A stretch of 64,000 nt of DNA from Lachnoclostridium sp. An181 (GCF_002160325.1 NZ_NFKJ01000008.1:51601-115600), one strand, 5' to 3'; counted from the first letter of the stretch, positions 36,304 through 45,775 are shown. The notes: generated by a model not told the origin, from the sequence alone. Translations and numbers: made by a program.

Positions 36304-36567
36304 ATGGTTAGCCAGAAAGTAAAGATTACAAATACAACAGGACTTCATCTGCGCCCGGCAGGATTGTTCTGCAAAACAGCTGTGGAATATCAAAGCAATA
36401 TTACTTTCCGGGTGCGCAACACGATTGCGAACGCAAAAAGCGTGCTGAGCGTTTTGGGAGCCTGTGTGAAGTGCGGAGATGAGTTGGAGATATTCTGTGA
36501 TGGCGTGGACGAGGAGGAAGCGCTGCGCGGGATGGTGGAAATCATTGAGAGTGGTTTGGGAGAATAG
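36304..36567 (+). CDS. ptsH: HPr family phosphocarrier protein
   Basis: An 87-residue HPr-fold protein of the phosphotransferase system. The active-site histidine is His15 in GLHLRPAG, and the HPr-kinase regulatory serine is Ser46 in NAKSVLSVLG, so both phosphotransfer and CcpA-related signalling are possible. Leu replaces the common Ala after the histidine and there are two Cys in the middle (ACVKCGDE). It stands apart from ptsI, just 17 bases after cdaR, which raises the possibility that it is an auxiliary HPr rather than the main one. Confidence 0.88.
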   Translation: MVSQKVKITNTTGLHLRPAGLFCKTAVEYQSNITFRVRNTIANAKSVLSVLGACVKCGDELEIFCDGVDEEEALRGMVEIIESGLGE

Positions 36568-36585
36568 ATGCCGGGAAAAAGTCTC

Positions 36586-36614
36586 TGGACATCTTCTAAA
36601 TTATGAGATATGAT
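36586..36614 (+). promoter_or_regulatory. Promoter at the head of the polysaccharide locus
   Basis: TGGACA (36586-36591) and TATGAT (36609-36614) with a 17-base spacer, 37 bases before the nucleotidyltransferase ATG. The same two hexamers and spacing recur at 62320. Confidence 0.5.
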
Positions 36615-36650
36615 GATTAAGTTTGAGATAAAAAATAAAGAGGTGAATTT

Positions 36651-37550
36651 ATGGGAACAGCTACACTGGTAATCATGGCAGCTGGAATAGGCAGCCGTTT
36701 TGGCGGAGGTATCAAGCAGCTGGAGCCAGTAGGACCGAATGGAGAGATTATCATGGATTACTCCATTTATGATGCCTGCAAAGCGGGGTTTGATAAGGTT
36801 GTTTTTGTCATACGTGAAGATTTGGAAAAAGACTTCAGACAAGTAATCGGCAACCGGATCGCAAAAAAAGTAAATGTGGAATATGCATTTCAGGAAATTT
36901 GTGATATTCCGGACAAATACAAAGAAAAATTTCCGAATAGAACGAAACCATGGGGAACAGGTCAGGCGGTTTTGTGTTGCAGAGAAGTTGTAAAAGAACC
37001 TTTTCTAGTAATTAATGCAGATGATTACTATGGTCGAGAGGCCTATGAGGAAGCATACAAATATTTGACGTCACCGCAAGAAGATAGAGATAGACAGCAG
37101 GCGGCAATGGTTGGATTTGTCCTTGAGAATACTCTGAGTGAAAACGGCGGTGTGACCAGAGGAATCTGTAAAGTAGATGAAAATGGCATGCTCAGCCACA
37201 TTATGGAGACACAGGGGATTGAAAAAAAAGATGGATTTGCGGTGTCTGGAGAAAAGAAAATCGCCTTAGATTCACCGGTTTCCATGAACATGTGGGGGTT
37301 GTATCCTGATTTTTTTGATACGCTGGACAAAGGTTTTTTTGAATTCTTGGAAAATTTAAATGAAAATAACGAAAAATCAGAATATCTTTTGCCTACGATC
37401 ATGGGAGAACTTTTGGAGCAGAACAAAATTGATATTAGAGTATTGAAGACTCATGACAAATGGTTCGGTGTAACATATAAAGGTGACAAGGAAATCGTGG
37501 TAAAATCTGTTCAGCAACTGATAGAGGCTGGACTTTATGAAGGGTTATAA
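36651..37550 (+). CDS. Sugar nucleotidyltransferase-like protein
   Basis: A 299-residue protein of the GT-A nucleotidyltransferase fold. The N-terminal MAAGIGSRFGGGIKQLEPVG (residues 9-28) is a variant of the GxGxRxxP...K nucleotide-binding loop, with a metal-binding NADDYYG near 122-128. It opens the polysaccharide operon ahead of rhamnose genes, implying activation of a sugar phosphate, but the sugar and nucleotide cannot be named. It does not replace rfbA, which is present separately. Confidence 0.85.
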   Translation: MGTATLVIMAAGIGSRFGGGIKQLEPVGPNGEIIMDYSIYDACKAGFDKVVFVIREDLEKDFRQVIGNRIAKKVNVEYAFQEICDIPDKYKEKFPNRTKPWGTGQAVLCCREVVKEPFLVINADDYYGREAYEEAYKYLTSPQEDRDRQQAAMVGFVLENTLSENGGVTRGICKVDENGMLSHIMETQGIEKKDGFAVSGEKKIALDSPVSMNMWGLYPDFFDTLDKGFFEFLENLNENNEKSEYLLPTIMGELLEQNKIDIRVLKTHDKWFGVTYKGDKEIVVKSVQQLIEAGLYEGL

Positions 37551-37561
37551 GGAGGATAATC

Positions 37562-38644
37562 ATGAGAACCTATTTGGTAACCGGAGGAGCAGGGTTTATC
37601 GGCTCAAATTATATTCATTACATGTTTAAAAAATATGGGGATGAAATCCGTATCATCAATGTGGACAAACTTACTTATGCAGGAAATTTGGAAAATCTAA
37701 AAGATGTTGAGTCGCGCGAAAATTATACATTTGTAAAAGCAGATATCTGCGATGCGGATGCGATCAATCGTATTTTTGAAGAGAATGACATTGACCGTGT
37801 CGTACATTTTGCAGCGGAGAGCCATGTAGACCGCAGCATCAAGAATCCGGATGTGTTTGTAAAAACAAATGTGTTAGGAACATTGGTGATGCTCAACGCA
37901 GCAAAAAATGCGTGGGAGATTGGAGACAATATCTATAAAGAGGATAAAAAGTTTTTACACGTATCCACAGATGAAGTATATGGTTCTTTGGATGACGAGG
38001 GCGGATATTTTTATGAGACAACACCATATGATCCACATAGCCCATATTCAGCAAGCAAGGCGTCTTCCGATATGCTCGTAAAGTCATATATGGATACTTA
38101 TAAATTTCCGGCTAATATTACCAACTGCAGCAATAACTACGGTCCATATCAATTTCCGGAAAAATTAATCCCATTGATCATCAACAACGCGCTTCAAGGG
38201 AAAAAACTTCCGGTATATGGAGATGGAAAGAATGTTCGTGACTGGCTCTATGTGGAAGACCATGCCAAAGGTATTGACATGGTACAGGAAAAAGGACGTT
38301 TGTTTGAAACGTATAATATAGGCGGACATAACGAAAAACAGAATATAGAAATTATACACATCATTTTGAACACTCTTCAGGAAATGCTTCCAGCTGATGA
38401 TCCGAGAAAAGAACTGGTAAGTGAGGATCTCATCACATATGTGGAAGACAGAAAAGGGCATGACAGAAGATATGCCATTGCACCGGACAAGATAAAAGAA
38501 GAGATTGGCTGGTATCCGGAAACAAAATTTGAAGATGGAATTAAATTAACCATTCAATGGTTCTTTGAGCATGAGGATTGGATGAAGAATGTAACAAGCG
38601 GAGATTACCAGAAATACTACGAAGATATGTATAATAATAATTAG
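37562..38644 (+). CDS. rfbB: dTDP-glucose 4,6-dehydratase
   Basis: The second enzyme of dTDP-L-rhamnose synthesis. This 360-residue extended SDR has the NAD motif GGAGFIGSNY at residues 7-16, the TDE catalytic motif in HVSTDEVYG near 137, and the YSASKASSD active-site Tyr and Lys near 161-169. The ATG at 37562 follows AAGGAGG. It is part of the rfbBACD set. Confidence 0.96.
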   Translation: MRTYLVTGGAGFIGSNYIHYMFKKYGDEIRIINVDKLTYAGNLENLKDVESRENYTFVKADICDADAINRIFEENDIDRVVHFAAESHVDRSIKNPDVFVKTNVLGTLVMLNAAKNAWEIGDNIYKEDKKFLHVSTDEVYGSLDDEGGYFYETTPYDPHSPYSASKASSDMLVKSYMDTYKFPANITNCSNNYGPYQFPEKLIPLIINNALQGKKLPVYGDGKNVRDWLYVEDHAKGIDMVQEKGRLFETYNIGGHNEKQNIEIIHIILNTLQEMLPADDPRKELVSEDLITYVEDRKGHDRRYAIAPDKIKEEIGWYPETKFEDGIKLTIQWFFEHEDWMKNVTSGDYQKYYEDMYNNN

Positions 38645-38650
38645 CAGACG

Positions 38651-38672
38651 AGCAGTGTTGAAAAACACTGCT
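38651..38672 (+). terminator. Perfect hairpin between rfbB and rfbA
   Basis: A perfect 9-bp stem (AGCAGTGTT / AACACTGCT) closes a GAAA tetraloop. No T-run follows, so it more likely stabilises or processes the mRNA than terminates it. Confidence 0.5.
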
Positions 38673-38708
38673 GGTTTGCGTTATCAAAGAAAGTGAGGAG
38701 TTTGATAT

Positions 38709-39578
38709 ATGAAAGGTATCATTTTAGCAGGAGGTTCAGGGACAAGGTTGTATCCCCTTACAAAAGCAGTGTCAAAACAGATTATGCCGGTGTATGATAA
38801 ACCGATGATATATTATCCGCTTTCAACACTCATGTTGGCGGGGATCCGTGAGGTGCTTATCATTTCAACACCTAGAGATTTGCCAGTTTTCAAAGAGCTT
38901 TTAGGATCCGGAGAGGAACTTGGAATGTCATTTTCTTATAAAGTACAGGAGGCTCCCAACGGCCTTGCGGAGGCGTTCATCATCGGAGAAGAGTTTATTG
39001 GCGATGACAATGTCGCACTGGTTTTGGGAGATAATATTTTTTATGGGCAGAGCTTTTCAAAGGTGCTCTTAAATGCAGCAAAGCTGGAAAAGGGTGCAAC
39101 AATCTTTGGATATTATGTAAAAGACCCAAGAGAATACGGTGTTGTGGAATTTGATGAAAACGGAAAGGCATTGTCTATCGAAGAAAAACCGGAAAACCCT
39201 AAGTCCAATTATGCAGTGCCGGGACTATATTTTTACGATAACAGGGTTGTTGAGATTGCCAAAAATGTAAAACCATCTGCACGTGGAGAGTTGGAAATCA
39301 CAAGTGTAAACAATGCTTACCTTGATGAAGGGACACTGCATGTTGAGACGCTTGGGCGGGGATTTGCATGGCTGGATACCGGAAATCACGATGCGCTTTT
39401 GGATGCAGCAGATTTTGTGGCAGCTTTCCAGAAAAGACAGGGACTTTATATTTCCTGCATTGAGGAGATTGCCTACAAAAGAGGATTTATTGACAAAGCA
39501 CAGTTGGAAAAATTGGCACAACCGCTTTTGAAAACAGCATATGGCCAGTATTTGATGGATATTGTAAACGGATTATAA
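38709..39578 (+). CDS. rfbA: Glucose-1-phosphate thymidylyltransferase
   Basis: Makes dTDP-glucose from dTTP and glucose 1-phosphate, the entry step to dTDP-rhamnose. The 289-residue protein opens [33 protein letters not shown] in family form, with [10 protein letters not shown] near 107 binding metal and [19 protein letters not shown] near 161. The length matches RmlA. An AGTGAGGAG ribosome site precedes it. Confidence 0.96.
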   Translation: MKGIILAGGSGTRLYPLTKAVSKQIMPVYDKPMIYYPLSTLMLAGIREVLIISTPRDLPVFKELLGSGEELGMSFSYKVQEAPNGLAEAFIIGEEFIGDDNVALVLGDNIFYGQSFSKVLLNAAKLEKGATIFGYYVKDPREYGVVEFDENGKALSIEEKPENPKSNYAVPGLYFYDNRVVEIAKNVKPSARGELEITSVNNAYLDEGTLHVETLGRGFAWLDTGNHDALLDAADFVAAFQKRQGLYISCIEEIAYKRGFIDKAQLEKLAQPLLKTAYGQYLMDIVNGL

Positions 39579-39606
39579 GTTTTGGATAAAGAAGAAGGAG
39601 ATTGTC

Positions 39607-40158
39607 ATGGGAAAGATTAAAGTAACAGAATGTCCGATCAAAGGATTAAAAGTCATTGAGCCGCAGGTGTTCGGCGATGAACGCGGATATTTTATGGAGA
39701 CCTACAATTATAATGACTACAAAGCAGCAGGAATTGACATGGAGTTTGTACAGGACAATCAGTCCAGCTCCAGGAAAGGCGTGCTTCGCGGACTGCATTT
39801 TCAGATCAATTATCCGCAGGATAAACTGGTTCGGGTAGTGAGCGGAGAAGTTTTTGATGTGGCAGTTGATTTGAGAGAAGGATCTGAAACATATGGAAAG
39901 TGGTATGGAGTCATCCTGTCTGCTGAAAATAAAAAACAGTTTTTTATTCCGAAAAATTTTGCTCATGGATTTGTCGTGCTTTCTGAGACAGCGGAATTTG
40001 CCTATAAATGCACAGATTTTTATCATCCAAATGACGAGGGTGGTATTGCTTGGAATGATCCGGATATTGGGATTGAATGGCCGATTCCGGAAGATATGGA
40101 GTTGATTTTGTCTGAAAAAGACCAGAAATGGCCGGGAATCAAAGAATATCGAAAATAG
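39607..40158 (+). CDS. rfbC: dTDP-4-dehydrorhamnose 3,5-epimerase
   Basis: A 183-residue cupin-fold epimerase, the third enzyme of the rhamnose pathway. The typical QDNQSSSRKGVLRGLHFQ segment (about 49-66) includes the catalytic His, and FFIPKNFAHGFVVLSE near 117-132 has the second conserved histidine region. It is 28 bases after rfbA. Confidence 0.95.
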   Translation: MGKIKVTECPIKGLKVIEPQVFGDERGYFMETYNYNDYKAAGIDMEFVQDNQSSSRKGVLRGLHFQINYPQDKLVRVVSGEVFDVAVDLREGSETYGKWYGVILSAENKKQFFIPKNFAHGFVVLSETAEFAYKCTDFYHPNDEGGIAWNDPDIGIEWPIPEDMELILSEKDQKWPGIKEYRK

Positions 40159-40184
40159 TAAGTTATAAGTGGAGGAAATGCAAT

Positions 40185-41027
40185 ATGAAGGTATTGGTTA
40201 CAGGCGTAAAAGGTCAGCTTGGATATGATGTGATAAACGAACTGGAAAAAAGAGGCCATGTGGCGATTGGTACGGATGTGGAAGAGATGGATATTACAGA
40301 TGCCGGCAAAGTAGAAACGGTTCTAAAGAACGAAAAACCGGATGCAGTGGTTCATTGTGCTGCTTATACAGCAGTTGATGCTGCGGAGGATAATGAAGAT
40401 CTTTGCAGAAAAATCAATGCAGAGGGTACAGAAAATATTGCCAAGGCTTGCCAAGAGCTGAACTGTAAAATGCTGTATCTTAGTACGGATTATGTGTTTG
40501 ATGGAGAAGGTGAACGCCCATGGGAACCGGACGACGAGAGGGATCCTTTGAATGTGTATGGGGTTACAAAATATGAAGGTGAACTAGCGGTTGAAAAATA
40601 TGTGGAAAAATTTTTCATTGTAAGAATCGCATGGGTGTTTGGAAAGAACGGCAAAAATTTTATCAAAACCATGTTAAATCTGGGAAAAACACATGATGAA
40701 GTTAAGGTAGTGGATGATCAGATCGGTTCTCCAACTTATACATTCGATTTGGCAAGACTGCTTGTGGATATGATTGAGACAGATAAGTACGGAAGATATC
40801 ACGCTACAAATGAAGGTCTGTGTAGCTGGTATGAGTTTGCAAAAGAGATTTTTAAACAGGCCGGAATGAATGTAAAGGTGAGTCCTGTGACAAGTGAGGA
40901 GTTTGCTGCGAAAGCAAAACGTCCGCACAACAGCAGGATGAGCAAAGAGAAATTGTCAGAGAATGGGTTTGAAAGATTGCCGAAGTGGCAGGATGCATTG
41001 GAGAGGTACTTGGAAGAGATTGTATAG
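40185..41027 (+). CDS. rfbD: dTDP-4-dehydrorhamnose reductase
   Basis: The last step to dTDP-L-rhamnose, using NAD(P)H. This 280-residue SDR begins MKVLVTGVKGQLGYDV with the glycine-rich nucleotide loop and contains LSTDYVFDG near 102-110 and the YGVTKYEGE active-site Tyr and Lys near 125-133. The start at 40185 follows GGAGG; a longer in-frame start would overlap rfbC by about 30 bases and is not needed. Confidence 0.95.
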   Translation: MKVLVTGVKGQLGYDVINELEKRGHVAIGTDVEEMDITDAGKVETVLKNEKPDAVVHCAAYTAVDAAEDNEDLCRKINAEGTENIAKACQELNCKMLYLSTDYVFDGEGERPWEPDDERDPLNVYGVTKYEGELAVEKYVEKFFIVRIAWVFGKNGKNFIKTMLNLGKTHDEVKVVDDQIGSPTYTFDLARLLVDMIETDKYGRYHATNEGLCSWYEFAKEIFKQAGMNVKVSPVTSEEFAAKAKRPHNSRMSKEKLSENGFERLPKWQDALERYLEEIV

Positions 41028-41042
41028 TAAGGGAAAAGTAAT

Positions 41043-42875
41043 ATGAATTTAAAAAAGCAAAATATAAAGACGGGGATTATGTTTGTAATGTCATTTTTGT
41101 CAACATACGCAGTTCAAGGAATGCTGAAAGTGACCTATGAAAAGTATCCAATCAGTAACAGTATATTTTCTTTACTGATATTTTGCGCTGTATATGTGTT
41201 GCTGAAAACGGTCTCCAAGTGGATGAATGGTAGGCTTATGGTGATATCGATTATTTGGGGAGGGATATTTTCTGCATGTATGGTATGTGGGACTAATCTT
41301 ATTATGTCTGATTTCACAAAACTAAATCAACTAGAGACATGGCTTAAAATTGCTTTTGGAATTCCTTTGTTTTCTGCACTAGTTGCATTTGTTTTGGAAA
41401 AACTTCCTGAAATAAATAAAGTTACCAATATTCCTTTTTTTGAAAAGTTTGTGAGAAGGGAATGGGGAGTTAAAAAAACTTTTTTTGTATCCTGGATTTT
41501 GATTTTTGTATCTTGGATTCCAGGCTTAATAGCCAGTTATCCTGGCATTTATGCATATGATAGTGTATATCAAATGGGATACTATACAAGTGGGAATATT
41601 TATCTTCATCATCCATTGATTCACACATATTTATTAGGTTTTTGTGTAGAAACATTGGGTGGGATGTTTGGTGATTTGAAAGTTGGTTTGCTGATTTATT
41701 CTTTATTCCAAATGTTGTGTTTATCTGCAACTTTTGCGGGAATTATGGCATACATGACTAAAAGAAAGCTTTCTACTCTCATGAAAGTTTGTTGGTTGCT
41801 CATATTTATGTTTTTGCCTTTGAATGCAATTATGTCTTTTTCGGCAACAAAAGATATCTTGTATTCTGCTTTTTTTGCCTTATTAGTAATTTTAGCTTGT
41901 GTGATAGTAGAAAATGAAACAATTCTTTATAAAAAATGGTTTTGTATGGCGTTTATTGCAATTGTTTTGGGAGGAATGGCATTTCGAAGTCAGGGAAAAT
42001 ATGTCTTTATTTTCGGAAGTGTATTTGGGTTTGTGTTACTTCGGAAACATTGGAAAAGATTGCTGCTTATGTTCACTGTTACTATGATACTGTTCGGAAT
42101 TTATTCGGGACCTGTCACAAAATTGTGCAATGGGGTAGAGTTTAATTCTCTTCATGAAATGATGAGTGTACCATGCGTACAATTGTCGAGAGCTATGTTA
42201 AAAAATTCAGAGGAATTAACAGTAGGAGAAAAACAGAAAATAACAGAGTATGTTCCTGATTATGGTGCATATAAAACTTTTGAAGGAATTTCAGATTCTA
42301 TGAAAATTACCTTTAATGAGAAAAAATTCAAAGAAAATCCATTGGACTTTTTGAAGTTATGGGTTTCCGTAGGTATAAAAGCCCCGATGAGTTATATAGA
42401 TGCGTTTGCTAGGTTAACGATTGGATGGTGGTATCCAGACATGAATTATCGGGATCCAAAGGCTTATCACCCATATTGGGAATATGATTCAACTCAGCAA
42501 ATAGAGGGACAAAACTGGACGATTGTAGAACGTTCAACACCAGAAGGCTTTCAGTGGCTTGCAGATTTTTATGAACAATTGACATATGAAAATAGTTATC
42601 AAAAAGTTCCGGTTTTGGCATTGTTATTTAGTTCGGGCTTTGTGTGTTGGATGATGTTTTTATATATTGCAAGTTGTATTTATAAAAGAAAATATAAATA
42701 TTTATTTCCTGTATCGTTTGTTTTTGGATTGTGGTTGACTGTTTTACTAGGCCCGGTGGTATTGTATCGATACGTCTATCCGATAGCAATTACAATTCCG
42801 ATTTTATGCTGTTTTATTATGACGGCACCGGAAACATATTATGTGAAAGAAAAGAGGATGATAAAAAATGGATAA
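41043..42875 (+). CDS. DUF6020-like polytopic membrane protein, possible GT-C glycosyltransferase
   Basis: A 610-residue membrane protein with about a dozen hydrophobic spans. A conserved loop after the fifth span reads SYPGIYAYDSVYQMGYY followed by HHPLIHTYLLG, typical of the DUF6020 family. The acidic residue in that first large outside loop and the overall topology recall GT-C enzymes that use lipid-linked sugars, which fits its position before a polyprenyl-phosphate transferase and a GtrA flippase. The start follows AAGGGAAAAGTA. The GT-C role is inference. Confidence 0.75.
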   Translation: MNLKKQNIKTGIMFVMSFLSTYAVQGMLKVTYEKYPISNSIFSLLIFCAVYVLLKTVSKWMNGRLMVISIIWGGIFSACMVCGTNLIMSDFTKLNQLETWLKIAFGIPLFSALVAFVLEKLPEINKVTNIPFFEKFVRREWGVKKTFFVSWILIFVSWIPGLIASYPGIYAYDSVYQMGYYTSGNIYLHHPLIHTYLLGFCVETLGGMFGDLKVGLLIYSLFQMLCLSATFAGIMAYMTKRKLSTLMKVCWLLIFMFLPLNAIMSFSATKDILYSAFFALLVILACVIVENETILYKKWFCMAFIAIVLGGMAFRSQGKYVFIFGSVFGFVLLRKHWKRLLLMFTVTMILFGIYSGPVTKLCNGVEFNSLHEMMSVPCVQLSRAMLKNSEELTVGEKQKITEYVPDYGAYKTFEGISDSMKITFNEKKFKENPLDFLKLWVSVGIKAPMSYIDAFARLTIGWWYPDMNYRDPKAYHPYWEYDSTQQIEGQNWTIVERSTPEGFQWLADFYEQLTYENSYQKVPVLALLFSSGFVCWMMFLYIASCIYKRKYKYLFPVSFVFGLWLTVLLGPVVLYRYVYPIAITIPILCCFIMTAPETYYVKEKRMIKNG

Positions 42876-43797
42876 AATAGCAGTGCTTATTCCATGTTAT
42901 AATGAAAGCCAGACGATTCACAAAGTGGTAGAAGATTTCAAAAAAGTTTTGCCTGAGGCAGTTATTTATGTATATGATAATTGCTCTACAGATCATACAG
43001 ATGAAGTTGCGAAAGCTGCGGGAGCTGTTGTGAGATATGAATATCAGCAGGGAAAAGGAAACGTAATACGTCGGATGTTTCGAGAAATTGATGCACAGTG
43101 TTATATTATGGTGGATGGTGACGATACCTATCCAGCAGAATATGCACGAGAGATGTCAGAGATGGTTTTGGAAAAACAAATTGATATGGTGGTTGGTGAT
43201 CGTTTATCTTCTACGTATTTTACAGAGAATAAACGGAGATTTCATAACTTCGGGAACAGGTTGGTTCGAGCTAGTATTAACACACTGTTCAAAAGTAAAA
43301 TCAAAGACATTATGACAGGATATCGGGCGTTCAGCTATCAGTTTGCAAAGAGTTTTCCGGTTCTTTCAAAAGGATTTGAAATTGAAACTGAGATGACAAT
43401 TCATGCAGTGGACAAAAATATGGCAGTTGACAATGTGATCATTGAATACCGTGACAGACCAGAGGGCAGTGAATCCAAATTGAATACAATCTCGGATGGG
43501 ATTGCTGTTTTAAAAACAATCGTAAGTCTTTGGAAAAACTATAAACCGTTTCATTTTTTTAGCGTATTGGCTATACTCCTAATTTTAATTGATATTTTAG
43601 TTTTTATACCGACTGTTTTGATACCATATACACAGACTGGAATGGTAGAAAATTTTCCGACACTGATTGTGTGTGGCTTTGTAGTCATGGCTGCCCTTAT
43701 GTCATTTTTTAATGGGATGGTATTAGATACTATTATAAAAAAAGAAAAACGAGAATTTGAATTCAGATTGCAATTGTTGGAGAAAAATCATGAATAA
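42868..43797 (+). CDS. Polyprenyl-phosphate glycosyltransferase (GtrB/DPM-like GT2)
   Basis: A 309-residue GT2 enzyme with a cytosolic catalytic domain (about 1-215; VLIPCYNESQTI at 6-17, nucleotide-binding DGDDTYP near 90) and two C-terminal membrane spans (about 230-255 and 268-290). This architecture fits enzymes that put a sugar on undecaprenyl or dolichyl phosphate. It overlaps the DUF6020-like gene by eight bases and the GtrA gene by eight bases, so all three are translationally coupled. Confidence 0.88.
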   Translation: MDKIAVLIPCYNESQTIHKVVEDFKKVLPEAVIYVYDNCSTDHTDEVAKAAGAVVRYEYQQGKGNVIRRMFREIDAQCYIMVDGDDTYPAEYAREMSEMVLEKQIDMVVGDRLSSTYFTENKRRFHNFGNRLVRASINTLFKSKIKDIMTGYRAFSYQFAKSFPVLSKGFEIETEMTIHAVDKNMAVDNVIIEYRDRPEGSESKLNTISDGIAVLKTIVSLWKNYKPFHFFSVLAILLILIDILVFIPTVLIPYTQTGMVENFPTLIVCGFVVMAALMSFFNGMVLDTIIKKEKREFEFRLQLLEKNHE

Positions 43798-44179
43798 CAT
43801 AAAGAAATTGATCATGCAGATGGTTAAATTTGGTGGAGTTGGCATATTATGTTTTGTTATCGATTTTGGAGTGCTTTTTATTCTGACTGAAGGGTTTGGA
43901 TGCTACTATCTTCTATCAGCAGGAATTTCTTTTACAGTATCTGTAATTGTCAATTATATTATGAGTGTAAAGTATGTATTTGATATTAATCCCAAATACA
44001 GTAAAAGTAGAAACTTTATTATGTTCGTCATTTTCAGCTTGATAGGATTGATTCTTACAGAAGTGATTATGAAATTAGGAGTTGACATTCTAAAATGGAA
44101 TTATATGATTGTAAAAGTCGGAGCAACTGGAATTGTAATGGTTTTCAATTTTGTTACGCGTAAAATTTTTCTGGAATAG
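43790..44179 (+). CDS. GtrA family membrane protein (lipid-linked sugar flippase)
   Basis: A 129-residue, four-span protein with the GtrA signature near the N-terminus (MVKFGGVGILCFVIDFGVLF) and a typical end FVTRKIFLE. GtrA proteins are thought to move undecaprenyl-phosphate sugars across the membrane. It overlaps the previous gene and is followed by a terminator. Confidence 0.9.
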   Translation: MNNIKKLIMQMVKFGGVGILCFVIDFGVLFILTEGFGCYYLLSAGISFTVSVIVNYIMSVKYVFDINPKYSKSRNFIMFVIFSLIGLILTEVIMKLGVDILKWNYMIVKVGATGIVMVFNFVTRKIFLE

Positions 44180-44211
44180 TAAAATTTTGAAAAATGAGAT
44201 ATAGAAACAAT

Positions 44212-44255
44212 AAAGACATATTTTTCATTTGTGAAAACTATGTCTTTTGTTTTTT
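44212..44255 (+). terminator. Terminator after the rhamnose/Gtr operon
   Basis: A 16-bp stem with one mismatch (44212-44227 with 44232-44247) and a TTTG loop is followed by TGTTTTTT. It splits the polysaccharide locus into two transcription units. Confidence 0.8.
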
Positions 44256-44312
44256 AAAGAGGCAAATATTACAGAAATGTTACAAAATAAGAAAGTTTTA
44301 AGGAAACAAGCC

Positions 44313-44341
44313 TTGCGGAACAGGTGGCTATCATTTATAAT
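44313..44341 (+). promoter_or_regulatory. Promoter of the capsule assembly operon
   Basis: TTGCGG (44313-44318) and a perfect TATAAT (44336-44341) with a 17-base spacer, 40 bases upstream of the initiating transferase. Confidence 0.6.
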
Positions 44342-44380
44342 GAGGAATGATATTACGATAAATGATAAATTGGTGGGAGT

Positions 44381-45775
44381 ATGATGTATTGGATTAAAAA
44401 ATTTGAGGCTACACTATGGCTTGTAATTAAAGTTATTTTATATGTATCATTGTTGGGAATTTTTATGGGGATCCTTTCCATAGAAAATCCGCCTATTTTA
44501 AGATTGTCCAGAACTATGGGTATTACTTTGAGTACTTTTGTGATTGTTGGAATCTTATTTATCCGGGTATATGGTACGTATGATGTCGGAAGAAGAAAAA
44601 GTAAGCCGATTATTTATTCTTTGGCTTTGGCTGTACTATTTACAGATATCATAACTTATTTACAGCTTATGATCATGAATACAATTGTGCCAAAGTGGAA
44701 TGCTTTTCGTCTGAGCAGTATCGGAGCTTTGGTTATCACATATATTGTTCAGGTATTGGTTATCGTAGTCTTCACTTATGCAGGAAACGGTCTCTTTTTT
44801 ATGCTGCATGATCCAGAAAGCTGTTGTGTTATTACGTCATCTCAGGAAAGTTTGGATTGTATTGTCCGTGCTATTTTGAAGTTTAAAAAGCAGTACAGAA
44901 TAGATTATATTGCAGATTACAAAGACAAAGATTTACACAAAATTATAAAAAAAGCAGATACAGTTTTTTTGCACGATGTGCCGGCAGTGGAGCGCAGTGA
45001 GATTATCCGCTATTGTTATAAGAAAAAGATCAATATCTATTTTAATCCGGAAATTGAGGATATTGTGGAGATGAACGCGCAATATTATCTCTTGGACGAT
45101 GTATCTGTGCTCAATGCAAATGTAAAAGCATGGACCATGGAACAACGGATCGCAAAAAAACTTCTGGACATGTCTTTGGCTATTGTACTTGGAATTGTGA
45201 CATCCCCAATTTGGATCGTAAGTGCCATTGCTATCAAGGCGTATGATGGAGGACATATTTTCTTTAAGCAAAAACGTGCTACTTTAAACGGAAGAGTTTT
45301 TGAAGTGTATAAATTCCGGACAATGAAAGAAAATGTGGAAAATCGTTCTGTGACGGACAACGACAATCGCATCACTAAGCCTGGAAAGATTTTGAGAAAA
45401 ATCAGAATGGATGAGCTGCCACAGCTTTTGAATATCTTAAAAGGGGATATGAGCTTTGTGGGACCGCGTCCGGAAATGCTGGAAAACGTGGAGGCTTATG
45501 AGGAAGAGCTTCCGGAATTCAGATACAGATTGAGAGTAAAGGCTGGTCTTACCGGATATGCACAGATTGCAGGAAAATATAACACTACTCCAAAGGACAA
45601 GCTCATCATGGATATGATGTACATTGAGCAGTTTAATATACTCAAAGATATTCAGCTGATTTTCCAGACCTTTATCGTACTTTTAAAGTCGGACAGTACA
45701 GAAGCTTTCCAGACTGGAGATGAGGAGAAAAAATATATCTTTCATGCAGCAGAAAATAAGGAAGAAGGAGTATAG
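44381..45775 (+). CDS. Undecaprenyl-phosphate sugar phosphotransferase (initiating enzyme)
   Basis: A 464-residue polyprenyl glycosylphosphotransferase that starts each repeat unit by placing a hexose 1-phosphate on undecaprenyl phosphate. It has four to five N-terminal spans (about 12-145), a soluble CoA-binding-like middle part, a re-entrant helix near 265-285, and the C-terminal catalytic domain with KFRTM, RKIRMDELPQLLNILKGDMS and FVGPRPEM (about 305-370). The second residue is also Met; either start is possible. The sugar (glucose or galactose) cannot be told from sequence. Confidence 0.92.
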   Translation: MMYWIKKFEATLWLVIKVILYVSLLGIFMGILSIENPPILRLSRTMGITLSTFVIVGILFIRVYGTYDVGRRKSKPIIYSLALAVLFTDIITYLQLMIMNTIVPKWNAFRLSSIGALVITYIVQVLVIVVFTYAGNGLFFMLHDPESCCVITSSQESLDCIVRAILKFKKQYRIDYIADYKDKDLHKIIKKADTVFLHDVPAVERSEIIRYCYKKKINIYFNPEIEDIVEMNAQYYLLDDVSVLNANVKAWTMEQRIAKKLLDMSLAIVLGIVTSPIWIVSAIAIKAYDGGHIFFKQKRATLNGRVFEVYKFRTMKENVENRSVTDNDNRITKPGKILRKIRMDELPQLLNILKGDMSFVGPRPEMLENVEAYEEELPEFRYRLRVKAGLTGYAQIAGKYNTTPKDKLIMDMMYIEQFNILKDIQLIFQTFIVLLKSDSTEAFQTGDEEKKYIFHAAENKEEGV

